From NCBI RefSeq assembly GCF_016862095.1, contig NZ_BOMH01000082.1, positions 1 through 48,395 on the forward strand: DNA of 48,395 nt, read 5' to 3'. This stretch comes from Actinoplanes cyaneus (GTDB lineage: Bacteria > Actinomycetota > Actinomycetes > Mycobacteriales > Micromonosporaceae). Below the pieces are notes generated by a model. The model was not told where the DNA came from. It did not search any database and was given only the letters and a program-made list of their open reading frames with translations. Below are positions 8,045-15,996 of the stretch, piece by piece (position 1 is the stretch's first letter; every line of letters starts with the position of its first letter). The position numbers and the translations under genes were made by a program.

Positions 8045-10294
8045 CTACGCCGGCAGGTGCTGCAGCCTTGTCCTGGTCCGCTCAGCCCCGGCGTCGTCGT
8101 CCGCGGCCTCCTGCAGCCGCAGGATCGTTTCGAGGTCGTCCCTGGCCGGGGTGTTCTCGCCGAGTTGCTGGTAGGCCTCGGCTCGTTGCTCGAGCAGGCG
8201 GATCCGGTGCCGGAACGGGATCGGAGTCTCGTGCGGCTGCAAGGCCGTGGTGACTGCGTCCACGGCTTTCTCCCACTGCTGCAGATGCACATACACGTGG
8301 GCGGCGTGCGCACGTGCCGAGATCATCGTGAAGTAGGCGATGCTGTCCCGGGGCGCTGTCCGCGGGTCCGTCACCAGCGTGAGAGCTCGCTCGATGGCGT
8401 CGAGTGCCTCCTGATGCCGACTCAGTGCCCGTAAAACGTTGCCCAGGCCGATCAAGGCCTGCGGCAGCCCCGCACGGTCACCGGCGGCGGCGAAGTGCTC
8501 GACTGACTCCCGCGCCGGCTCGAGCGCCTCCCGGTGATGGTCCTGCGCCAGCAGCGCCCATGCCTGATACATGCGGGCCCACGCCATCTGCTGGCGGTCG
8601 CCGGCCCGCCGGGCGAAGAAGAAGGCGCGCTCCGCGAACCGGGTGGCGGTGTCGTACTCGGCCAGACAGAAGTTGTGTGCCCAGGAGAGGTAGCCCAGGT
8701 GGGTGGCCTGCAGGCGGTCGTCGCACAGGCGGCTGGCCGCCTCGCTCGACAGCGCGAAGACCTCGTGCCAGCGGCCCCAGTCCAGCCAGTGATCGGAGAA
8801 CCAGTGCAGGGACTCGGCGACGTCGACGACTCGCTGGTGCTCACCGAGCTCCGCTGCCTCGGACAGAGCGCCGAACCAGTTCTCCGCCTCCGCTGTCAAC
8901 CACGCCTTGGCGGCCGCCGGCGAGTCGATGACGGCCAGCCGCAGCTCCGGCTGAGGTGCGGTGTTGTCGGGCTCGTACCAGCGACCCGCGACGATGGCGG
9001 TGTCGAGCAGCCAGTTGCGCAGCCGTGCCCGCGCCGCCGAGACGGCGTGCGTGTCGTCGTCCTCGCGCAGTCGGAGTTCCGCGTAGAGCCGCAGCAGGTC
9101 GTGAAACTTGACCCGGTTGTTCTCCGCTTCCTGTAACAGGCCGAGTTCGATCAGCTCGTCCAGGGCGTCTTCCGCCTCGGTGACGGACTGTGGCGCGACG
9201 ACAGCGGCTATCGCCGCCCCGCAGGTCGAACCGTACGCCAGGGAAAGTCGCCGGAACAGTCGCCTGCCGTCGTCGGATAGCTGGTCGTACGAGAGTGAGA
9301 ACGCGGCGCTGACCCCCGACTCGTCGGCGGAGAGCACCGCCAGGCGATGCTGCTCGTCGGACATGCGGGCGAGCAGGCCGCCCGCCGTCTTGCCGGGGCG
9401 GCTCGCCAAGCGGTTGCCGGCGACCCGGATCGCCAGCGGCAGGTGGGCGCAGAGCCGCGCGAGCTCGCGCAGCTCGGTCTCTTCGGCCGGGCGATCGGCG
9501 GTGATCTGCGTGAGCAGCGCGACCGCCTCCTGCTCCGGCAGCGGGGAGAGCACGACGCGTTCGACGCTTTCCAGTCCGCTGAGCAGACGCCGGCTCGTCA
9601 CGATGACCAGGGCGGGCCCGTGGGCGGGCATCGCCGCCCGGACCTGTGCCTCGTTCGCCGCGTTGTCCAGGACGATGATGATCCGCTTGTCCTTACTGAC
9701 GCTGCGCCAGGCGGCAGTGACGTCGGCCAGCCGTGGGGGAAAGCTGCCGGTGGCCGGGTCCACTGCCTGGATCAGCTGCGTGAGCAGCGCCTCCGGGCTC
9801 AACGGATGTTCTGCGAGCCCTCGCAGGTCGACGAAGAACTGACCGTCCGGGAAGCGGGGCGCGAGCTGTGTCGCAGCCTGCACCGCCAGCGAGGTCTTCC
9901 CGATGCCGGGTTCCCCGTTGATCAACACGATGGGGCACGCACTGTCGACCGGCCCGCTGCCCACACGTATCCGGATGTGGGTCAGTTCGGCGTTTCGTCC
10001 GGTGAAATCGGTGAACGGGGCGGGCATCGGCAACGCCTGTGCGGTGGCCGCCGAACCGCGTTTGCGGCCGGCACGGGCGGCGGCGGCCAGCGTCGACCGT
10101 TCGGCTGCCGCGATCCCGAGCGCGTCGGCGATCGCGTCGATCGTGCTCGCCCGCGCGCCTCGGCTGGCTCCACGCTCCAGATCGCTGAGCGTGCGGTCGG
10201 TGACGCCGGCCGCGGTGGCCAGCTGCTCGAGGGTCATGTCCGCAGTCAGGCGGAGCCGGCGGAGCAGGGGTCCCAGCGCTTCGGGTTCCACCAT
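8045..10294 (-). CDS. XRE-HTH / NB-ARC ATPase / TPR regulator (paralogue B)
   Basis: A 749-residue protein with the same domain order as paralogue A: XRE-type HTH (residues about 6-42), NB-ARC with P-loop GEPGIGKTS (127-135), Walker B RIIIVLD (204-210), IVTSRRLLSG and L-C-A-H-L-P-L-A-I, then TPR repeats (AYQQLGENTPARDDLETI near the end). The internal ATG was chosen over an upstream in-frame start at 10390 because the alignment with paralogue A begins here and AGGGGTGG lies 5 bp upstream. It converges on the STAS gene with a 28-bp gap. Two 18-bp box copies sit upstream on the same strand. The DNA target is unknown. Confidence 0.88.
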   Translation of the reverse strand: MVEPEALGPLLRRLRLTADMTLEQLATAAGVTDRTLSDLERGASRGARASTIDAIADALGIAAAERSTLAAAARAGRKRGSAATAQALPMPAPFTDFTGRNAELTHIRIRVGSGPVDSACPIVLINGEPGIGKTSLAVQAATQLAPRFPDGQFFVDLRGLAEHPLSPEALLTQLIQAVDPATGSFPPRLADVTAAWRSVSKDKRIIIVLDNAANEAQVRAAMPAHGPALVIVTSRRLLSGLESVERVVLSPLPEQEAVALLTQITADRPAEETELRELARLCAHLPLAIRVAGNRLASRPGKTAGGLLARMSDEQHRLAVLSADESGVSAAFSLSYDQLSDDGRRLFRRLSLAYGSTCGAAIAAVVAPQSVTEAEDALDELIELGLLQEAENNRVKFHDLLRLYAELRLREDDDTHAVSAARARLRNWLLDTAIVAGRWYEPDNTAPQPELRLAVIDSPAAAKAWLTAEAENWFGALSEAAELGEHQRVVDVAESLHWFSDHWLDWGRWHEVFALSSEAASRLCDDRLQATHLGYLSWAHNFCLAEYDTATRFAERAFFFARRAGDRQQMAWARMYQAWALLAQDHHREALEPARESVEHFAAAGDRAGLPQALIGLGNVLRALSRHQEALDAIERALTLVTDPRTAPRDSIAYFTMISARAHAAHVYVHLQQWEKAVDAVTTALQPHETPIPFRHRIRLLEQRAEAYQQLGENTPARDDLETILRLQEAADDDAGAERTRTRLQHLPA

Positions 10295-10336
10295 GTCCAC
10301 CCCTGTACGAACCGAAGTCACGATCGTCCTGTGCTG

Positions 10337-10352
10337 ATCGGTGAGATACACC
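10337..10352 (-). promoter_or_regulatory. Degenerate 16-bp box (GGTGTATCTCACCGAT) before paralogue B
   Basis: It keeps the GG-G start and the CACCGAT end at the right spacing but lacks the leading TA. It lies 42 bp before the ATG of paralogue B, in the same orientation. Confidence 0.35.
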
Positions 10353-10448
10353 GTATCCCCAAGTGGAGGGCGAGATGAGCGCTCCCACACCGATCAGGCC
10401 AGGCGGGCCTGTGCTATTCCGGCGGCGTTGCACGCACGACATATGGTC

Positions 10449-10466
10449 ATCGGCGCAGATCCGCTA
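10449..10466 (-). promoter_or_regulatory. 18-bp box variant (TAGCGGATCTGCGCCGAT), minus strand
   Basis: Same length and ends as the consensus, with GC swapped inside the left half. It points toward paralogue B, 154 bp from its start, and pairs with the plus-strand box at 10529. Confidence 0.4.
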
Positions 10467-10528
10467 CGGCACGTAATCCGGGCGGCCTGTCCGGCGTAGC
10501 CGGAGCCGACCACCTCACCGCCCTCGTA

Positions 10529-10546
10529 TAGGTGGTTGTCGCCGAT
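10529..10546 (+). promoter_or_regulatory. 18-bp box (TAGGTGGTTGTCGCCGAT) before the SDR operon
   Basis: TAGG and GCCGAT are conserved at exact spacing. It lies 148 bp before the first SDR gene and in its orientation. Confidence 0.45.
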
Positions 10547-10694
10547 GGCGACGTGACCGGAGCACCCGTTGCCTGCGCTTACTGCCCCTTAGCGACGCCG
10601 TCACTGGCGTGCTGACCGTTTAGGCGAGAAGCACCGATACGTTCGGCCACCACCCCCTGGGACATTCGGTTTGTCCAACGGAAGGGGGCTCGAG

Positions 10695-11489
10695 ATGAAC
10701 CTCGACGGCAGAACCGTCGTCCTGACCGGTGCCACCAGCGGCATCGGGCAAGCCGCCGCCCGGTTGCTGGCCCCACACACCGGCACGCTGGTCATCCAGG
10801 GGCCGCAGCCGGCGTCCGAGGTCGCCGCCCTGATCAAGGAACTTGGCGCCCATACCGAGGTCCACTACGTGGCGGCCGACTTCACGTCGTTCGAACAGGT
10901 GCGGCAGGCGGGCGCCGAGATCCGCGCGATGGTGCCGGCGATCGACGTCCTGATCAACAACGCCGGCGTGCCCGGTACCGCACACCGGCAGGTCACCGCG
11001 GACGGCAACGAACGCACCCTGCAGGTCAACTACCTCGCGCTGACCCTGCTGACCGAGATTCTGCTGCCGGCGATCCCGTCGGGCGGACGGATCGTGAACG
11101 TCAGCTCCACCACGCACCGCATGGTCAGCCTCGCGCTCGACGACCTCAACCTGGCGCACGGGTACGACCCGGTGCGGGCCTACGCCCAGTCCAAGCTGGC
11201 GATCCTCACCTATTCCCTGCAGTTCGCGCAGCAGGTGAGCGATCGCGGCATCGGCGTCGTCGCGATCAGCCCCGGCGTGATCAGCACCAGCCTGTTGCAT
11301 CAGATGTTCGGGGCCGGCGGGGCCCGGGTGGAACACGGCGGGCGGCGTATCGCCGAGGCCGTCACCGCTGACGTGCCCACCGGCACCTACATCGACGACG
11401 GCGAGATCGTCGCGCCGAGCGAGGAGGCACGCGATCTCTCGGCCGCGACTGCCCTGGCAGCCCGGACCGCATCGCTGATCCCTTCCTGA
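10695..11489 (+). CDS. Short-chain dehydrogenase/reductase 1
   Basis: A 264-residue classical SDR. The NAD(P)-binding TGATSGIGQ motif is at residues about 11-19, NNAGV near 92-96, the catalytic Ser in NVSST and the Y-x3-K pair in YAQSK. The C-terminal part (ISPGVISTSLL, then EARDLSAATA) is typical. It reduces or oxidises a carbonyl/alcohol of unknown identity. ATG start after GAAGGGGG. First gene of a three-SDR operon (40 bp, then 31 bp gaps). A different SDR subclass from the next two, so the three are not a simple tandem copy. Confidence 0.87.
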   Translation: MNLDGRTVVLTGATSGIGQAAARLLAPHTGTLVIQGPQPASEVAALIKELGAHTEVHYVAADFTSFEQVRQAGAEIRAMVPAIDVLINNAGVPGTAHRQVTADGNERTLQVNYLALTLLTEILLPAIPSGGRIVNVSSTTHRMVSLALDDLNLAHGYDPVRAYAQSKLAILTYSLQFAQQVSDRGIGVVAISPGVISTSLLHQMFGAGGARVEHGGRRIAEAVTADVPTGTYIDDGEIVAPSEEARDLSAATALAARTASLIPS

Positions 11490-11529
11490 ACCGCACATCG
11501 TCCGATCCCGACCGCAGAGGAGGAAACAG

Positions 11530-12267
11530 ATGGGCAAGCTCGACGGGAAAGTTGCCATCATCACCGGCGGCGCCCGGGGCATGGGTGCCGCGCACGCCCG
11601 GCGATTCGTCGAGGAGGGTGCGAGCGTCGTCATCGCCGACGTGCTCACCGACCTCGGCGCCAAACTCGCCGACGACCTGGGCGAACGAGCGATGTTCGCC
11701 GAGCTCGACGTCCGGGACCGCGAGCGCTGGACCGACATCGTCACGCAGACCGTGCAACGGTTCGGCCGACTCGACGTGCTGGTCAACAACGCCGGCATCT
11801 TCCGGCGCGAGTCCATCGAGACCCACTCGCACGAAATGTGGGACGAGGTCATCGGCGTCAACCTGACCGGCATCTGGAACGGCACGAAGGCGGTCATCCC
11901 GGCCCTGAAAGCGGCCGGCGGTGGATCGATCATCAACGTCTCGTCGACAGCGGGAATGACCGGGTACGCCTGGCTGCCCGCGTACACGACCTCGAAGTGG
12001 GGCATCCGCGGCCTGACGAAGACCTCCGCCCTCGACCTCGGTCAGTACGGCATCCGGGTCAACTCGGTGCACCCCGGCTTCGTCCGTACCCCAATGACCG
12101 AGGAACTCGGCGACAACACCGCCAACGTGGCACTGCACCGCACCGCTGCCGACACCGAGCTGACCCCTCTGGTGCTCTTCCTGGCCAGCGACGACTCCGC
12201 CTTCAGCACCGGCGCCGAATTCATCGCCGACGGCGGCGAGTCCGCCGGCCTGCCCGTGCACAACTGA
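11530..12267 (+). CDS. Short-chain dehydrogenase/reductase 2 (3-oxoacyl-ACP reductase / hydroxysteroid dehydrogenase-like)
   Basis: A 245-residue classical SDR with TGGARGMGAAHA (cofactor loop, about residues 12-23), DVRD, VNNAGIF, the catalytic SST and Y-T-T-S-K, and VHPGFVRTPM after the active site. The GARGMGAAHA form is common in 20-beta/3-alpha-hydroxysteroid dehydrogenase-like and FabG-like enzymes. The last segment (LFLASDDSAFSTGAEFIADGG) is the standard SDR tetramer-forming end. ATG start with AGAGGAGGAAACAG upstream. Middle gene of the SDR operon. Confidence 0.88.
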   Translation: MGKLDGKVAIITGGARGMGAAHARRFVEEGASVVIADVLTDLGAKLADDLGERAMFAELDVRDRERWTDIVTQTVQRFGRLDVLVNNAGIFRRESIETHSHEMWDEVIGVNLTGIWNGTKAVIPALKAAGGGSIINVSSTAGMTGYAWLPAYTTSKWGIRGLTKTSALDLGQYGIRVNSVHPGFVRTPMTEELGDNTANVALHRTAADTELTPLVLFLASDDSAFSTGAEFIADGGESAGLPVHN

Positions 12268-12298
12268 TCCAGTTCACCCCCACGAAAGGATTTCGATC

Positions 12299-13075
12299 AT
12301 GAGTACTGTCCTGACCGCAAGCCCGCTGGCCGGCCGCATCGCCGTCGTGACCGGTGCATCCAGTGGCATCGGTGAGGCGACTGCTGAGCGGCTCGCCGCG
12401 CTCGGCGCCAGCGTGGCGCTGCTGGCCCGCCGTGAAGACCGTCTGAACGCGGCCGTCGCCCGGATCACCGAGCGTGGTGGCCGTGCACTGGCCGTGCCGA
12501 CCGACGTCACCGACCGTGCCGCCATGGTCCGCGCAGCCGAGGCCGTGCACGACGAGTTCGGCACCGTGGATCTGGTCTTCGCCAACGCCGGCGTCCAGCA
12601 CGTCTCCCCGATCGACGACCTGACGATCGACGACTGGGACGAGCAGATCAACCTCAACGTCAAGGGCGTCATGAACACCGTTCAGACGTTCGTGCACGAC
12701 CTGGAGTCGGCGGCCGCCGCCGGCGGGTCCGCTGACCTGATCTTCACCTCCTCCATCGCGGCCACCCGCATCCTGGAGAAGTTCCAGGTGTACTCCGGCA
12801 CGAAGGCCTACATCAGCCACCTGGCCCGCGTGCTCCGCACCGAGCTCGGCCGCAAGAAGGTGCGCGTGTCGGCCGTCGAGCCCGGCATGGTCGACACCGA
12901 GCTGCCGCTGCACGTCACCGATCCGGACGCCACCACGCTGATGGCGGACCTGATCAAGCAGATCGACGTGCTGCAGTCCGCCGACGTCGCCGAGACCGTG
13001 GCGTTCGTGGCCTCGGTTCCCAAGCATGTCAACCTCACCGAGATCACCATCCTGCCCACCGAGCAGATCATCTGA
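12299..13075 (+). CDS. Short-chain dehydrogenase/reductase 3
   Basis: A 258-residue classical SDR with TGASSGIGEATA (about residues 19-30), D-V-T-D, FANAGV (the usual NNAG is ANAG here), TSSIAAT and Y-S-G-T-K. The C-terminus (VAETVAFVASVPKHVNLTEITILPTEQ) matches the YdfG/serine-3-dehydrogenase-like SDR type, which acts on small hydroxy acids or aldehydes. ATG start after GAAAGGA. Last gene of the operon, followed by a strong hairpin. Confidence 0.88.
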   Translation: MSTVLTASPLAGRIAVVTGASSGIGEATAERLAALGASVALLARREDRLNAAVARITERGGRALAVPTDVTDRAAMVRAAEAVHDEFGTVDLVFANAGVQHVSPIDDLTIDDWDEQINLNVKGVMNTVQTFVHDLESAAAAGGSADLIFTSSIAATRILEKFQVYSGTKAYISHLARVLRTELGRKKVRVSAVEPGMVDTELPLHVTDPDATTLMADLIKQIDVLQSADVAETVAFVASVPKHVNLTEITILPTEQII

Positions 13076-13100
13076 GTAGGCCATCGCGCGGCGCTGCCGC

Positions 13101-13138
13101 CTGCCGGTGGAGGTCGTGGGGGCGACCTCCACCGGCAG
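13101..13138 (+). terminator. Terminator of the SDR operon
   Basis: A perfect 16-bp inverted repeat (CTGCCGGTGGAGGTCG / CGACCTCCACCGGCAG) with a 6-base loop, 25 bp after the stop. Confidence 0.8.
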
Positions 13139-13297
13139 TTGTGTGCCCGCGCCCCCGCGGCGGACGAACTCTTCGTGTCTTCTTCCTGGTCTCCCGACGA
13201 CGGAACCGCTTCGATGGAGGAACCAGAAGAGTCAGCTTGTACGTGGGGGAGAACGAATGCGCGCCATCGCCGCACCATCTGACGCGGAAGCCGGCCG

Positions 13298-15946
13298 ATG
13301 AGCACCGGCACCGCGCTGTACGAACGTGACGAGGACCTGGCGTGCCTCGGTCGGCTGTTCGACACCGTACGTGCCGGGGCGGGCGCCGCAGCGGTGGTAC
13401 GCGGCGTCGAGGGGATCGGCAAGTCCGCGCTGGTCGAGCACGCGCTGGAAACGTACGGCAAGGGTTTCAAAGTTCTGCGGGTGCTGGGCAGCCGCCACGA
13501 GCGGGCGGTCCCGTTCGCCGGGTTGCACCTGCTGTCCTGCGCGGTCGGCCCGCAGAGCAGCGATCTCGCCACGGCGGCCCCGATCCTGCACCAGGTGGTG
13601 AGCTCCGCCGATCTGCCGCTGGAGCTGACCCGCGCTCTTATCGAGGAACTGCTGGCCTGGCTCGCCGATGTCGCCCAGTCCGATCCGATCGCCTGCGTGA
13701 TCGAGAACACCCAGTGGATCGACCTGGCCAGTCTGACCGTACTGCGCAATGTCGCCTCCCGGCTGACCGGGCAGCCGGTGCTCCTGCTGTTCGTGCATCG
13801 CGACGGCGCTGCCGCGTCCTTCGACGGCCTGCCGACGGTGATCCCGGCCCGGCTCAGCGACGCCGCCGCCCGCGACTTCTTGACCACTCGTGCGCTCGCT
13901 CCGATGGATCCCCGGGTCAGGGAGCGGCTGGTGGCCGAGGCCCGCGGCAATCCCGGGCTGCTGACCGACTTCACCGCTACGACGCCGTGGGCGTTCGGCG
14001 GAGGATACGACTGCCCCCCGCCACCCGCCTGGACCAATGCGGCGGAGGAACCCTTCCCCGTGCTGGCCACGCTGCCGGAAGCGACCAGGCGACTGCTGAC
14101 CGTGGCCGCCGCGGACCCGACCGGCGACCCGACGCTGCTCGTCGCTGCGACTCGGCACCTCGGCGTGCCCGACGGCACGCTGCACGCGGCGGAACAAGCG
14201 GGCCTGCTGACCGTCGACTCGCATGTGCGGTTCGCGAACCCGCATACGCGCCACACCGTCTATCACGCGGCCACCCCGGAGAACCGGCAGGCAGTGCACC
14301 GAGCGATTGCGGCAGTCATCGACCCGCGGACAGACCCGGACCGGCGGGCGTGGCACCGGGCCTTCGCCAGCGACGCCCTGAACGAGGACGTCGCCCAGGA
14401 ACTCGCCGACGCGGCTCCGCATGCGCGAAAGCGTGGCGGGCTGCCGGCCGCGGCCGTCCTGCTCGGCTTGGCGGCCGCCCGTACCCCGGATCCGGACCTG
14501 CGGCGCAGCCGTCTGCTGGCCGCGGCCGACGCCCATCGGCTCAGCGGGAACCTCCAGGCTGCGACGGAGCTGACCGTCGCGGCGCGTACGCACGCCAGCG
14601 ACACCGGCATCCCGGTCGCGGTCGACGTCCTGGAGGCGCGGATAGCCCTGTCCACGGGGCACAGCCGCAAAGCGCTCACCATGCTTCTGGCTGCCGCGCA
14701 GGACGTGGAGGCCACCGACCCCGCCGAGGCCGTCCGAATCCGGCGCGATGCCTACGCGGTCACCGTTCTGCAGGGACGTCTCGCCGACCCGCGAATCGTG
14801 ACGGAGCTGCGGGCGTCACTCGCCGCGGCATCCGAGGGCGACAGCGGAAGTGACCTCGCCGCCCTGAAACACCTCTCCCGCCAGACCGGCGACGCGTGGG
14901 ACGAGGAAGCGTTCCGGGACGTCACCCGGGACCGGCTGATCTCGGCACGGCAGGACGGCGCTCTGGGCTCTGTCCCGGTCGTCGCCGCCTACCAGGCCCT
15001 GTGGCATCTGCACGCCGGCGAGTTCGAGCTGGCCCGGGAACTCGCCGACGACAGTGACGCGTCGGCCGCTGCCATCGGAGTGCCGCCGCTGTCGCACGTC
15101 AGTGCGGTGATTGCGGCGTGGCAGGGCCGGCAACGGCATGTCGAACGGCTCATCGCCGAACGGGAGCCCGGCGTGCTCGCCCGCCAGGAGGGCTGGTTCC
15201 TGACCGGCTTCGACTACGCCCGGACGGTGCTGTTCAACGGACTGGGCCGGTACACCGACGCCCTCGAAGCGGGCCGGCGCGCGGCCGAGCTCGACGAAGG
15301 CGGTTTCCACGCCTGGCTGCCGGTGGAGGTGGTCGAAGCCGCGGTCCGGGCCGGCCATCCCGAGGTGGCCGAGCCGTTGACGCGGCGGCTGTCGCAGCGA
15401 GCGCAGCTGCACCCGTCCTCCTGGAGCCGTGGCCTGGCCGCGTTGTGTCGCGCTCTGCTGGCAACCGGTGCCGAGGCTGAATGCCAATACCAGCAGGCGA
15501 TCCAAGAGCTGACGAACAGCAGCGCCGCGCCGCGGCTGGCGAGGGCGCACCTGCTCTACGGGGAGTGGCTACGGCGAGGCAGGCGTAAGCGGGAAGCCCG
15601 CGTCCAGCTGCGTCTGGCGCATTGTCAGCTGACCGCGATCGGGGCGTCCGCCTTCGCGGAACGCGCCGCGCGGGAATTGGCGGCGACGGGAAGCAGTCTG
15701 CAACGTGGCGGGGGCCAGCCCACCCACCAGCTCACCGCTCAGGAACTTGCCGTGGCCCGGTTGGTCGCTGACGGGGCCACCAACCGGGAGGTGGCGCAGA
15801 CGTTGTACCTGAGCCCGCGAACCGTCGAGGCGCACCTTCGCAACGTCTTCGCCAAGCTGGGCGTCACGTCCCGCAGGGAGATCGCCGACCTCGGCGATCT
15901 CAGCGGGCCGGCGGCCGATCCGGCGCTCACCGCGATTCCGGCCTGA
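13298..15946 (+). CDS. LAL-type LuxR family transcriptional regulator 1
   Basis: An 882-residue large ATP-binding LuxR regulator. The N-terminal AAA ATPase has Walker A GVEGIGKSAL (36-45) and a Walker B-like region IACVIENTQWID, where the usual D-D is E-N. A long helical middle part follows, then a C-terminal LuxR helix-turn-helix (LTAQELAVARLVADGATN...TVEAHLRNVFAKLGV, about residues 810-865). LALs activate transport, catabolism or secondary-metabolite genes after sensing a ligand. ATG start; upstream ribosome-binding site is weak. It lies after the SDR operon terminator and converges on the amidohydrolase gene. A second LAL is at 18398-21160. Confidence 0.9.
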   Translation: MSTGTALYERDEDLACLGRLFDTVRAGAGAAAVVRGVEGIGKSALVEHALETYGKGFKVLRVLGSRHERAVPFAGLHLLSCAVGPQSSDLATAAPILHQVVSSADLPLELTRALIEELLAWLADVAQSDPIACVIENTQWIDLASLTVLRNVASRLTGQPVLLLFVHRDGAAASFDGLPTVIPARLSDAAARDFLTTRALAPMDPRVRERLVAEARGNPGLLTDFTATTPWAFGGGYDCPPPPAWTNAAEEPFPVLATLPEATRRLLTVAAADPTGDPTLLVAATRHLGVPDGTLHAAEQAGLLTVDSHVRFANPHTRHTVYHAATPENRQAVHRAIAAVIDPRTDPDRRAWHRAFASDALNEDVAQELADAAPHARKRGGLPAAAVLLGLAAARTPDPDLRRSRLLAAADAHRLSGNLQAATELTVAARTHASDTGIPVAVDVLEARIALSTGHSRKALTMLLAAAQDVEATDPAEAVRIRRDAYAVTVLQGRLADPRIVTELRASLAAASEGDSGSDLAALKHLSRQTGDAWDEEAFRDVTRDRLISARQDGALGSVPVVAAYQALWHLHAGEFELARELADDSDASAAAIGVPPLSHVSAVIAAWQGRQRHVERLIAEREPGVLARQEGWFLTGFDYARTVLFNGLGRYTDALEAGRRAAELDEGGFHAWLPVEVVEAAVRAGHPEVAEPLTRRLSQRAQLHPSSWSRGLAALCRALLATGAEAECQYQQAIQELTNSSAAPRLARAHLLYGEWLRRGRRKREARVQLRLAHCQLTAIGASAFAERAARELAATGSSLQRGGGQPTHQLTAQELAVARLVADGATNREVAQTLYLSPRTVEAHLRNVFAKLGVTSRREIADLGDLSGPAADPALTAIPA

Positions 15947-15957
15947 GCACGAGCCGG

Positions 15958-15991
15958 CGCAGTCCCCGGGCCGCGGAACCCGGGGACTGCG
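15958..15991. terminator. Bidirectional terminator between LAL 1 and the amidohydrolase
   Basis: A perfect 13-bp inverted repeat (CGCAGTCCCCGGG / CCCGGGGACTGCG) with an 8-base loop in the 50-bp gap between two convergent genes. Confidence 0.8.
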
Positions 15992-15996
15992 GTGCC

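Larger units (their letters stand above)
10295..10694. other. 400-bp divergent intergenic region with three box copies
   Basis: It lies between paralogue B (minus) and the SDR operon (plus). No gene was recognised. It holds minus-strand boxes at 10337-10352 and 10449-10466 and a plus-strand box at 10529-10546. An imperfect inverted repeat (TGGGACA...TGTCCA) occurs near 10660-10678, just before the SDR ribosome-binding site. Confidence 0.5.

Noticed and set aside
9347..10378. 343-residue plus-strand frame opposite paralogue B
   Set aside because: A shadow of the NB-ARC gene with no domain of its own.
12808..14662. Long minus-strand open frames opposite SDR 3 and LAL 1
   Set aside because: Typical antisense frames of GC-rich genes; the plus-strand frames carry all family motifs.
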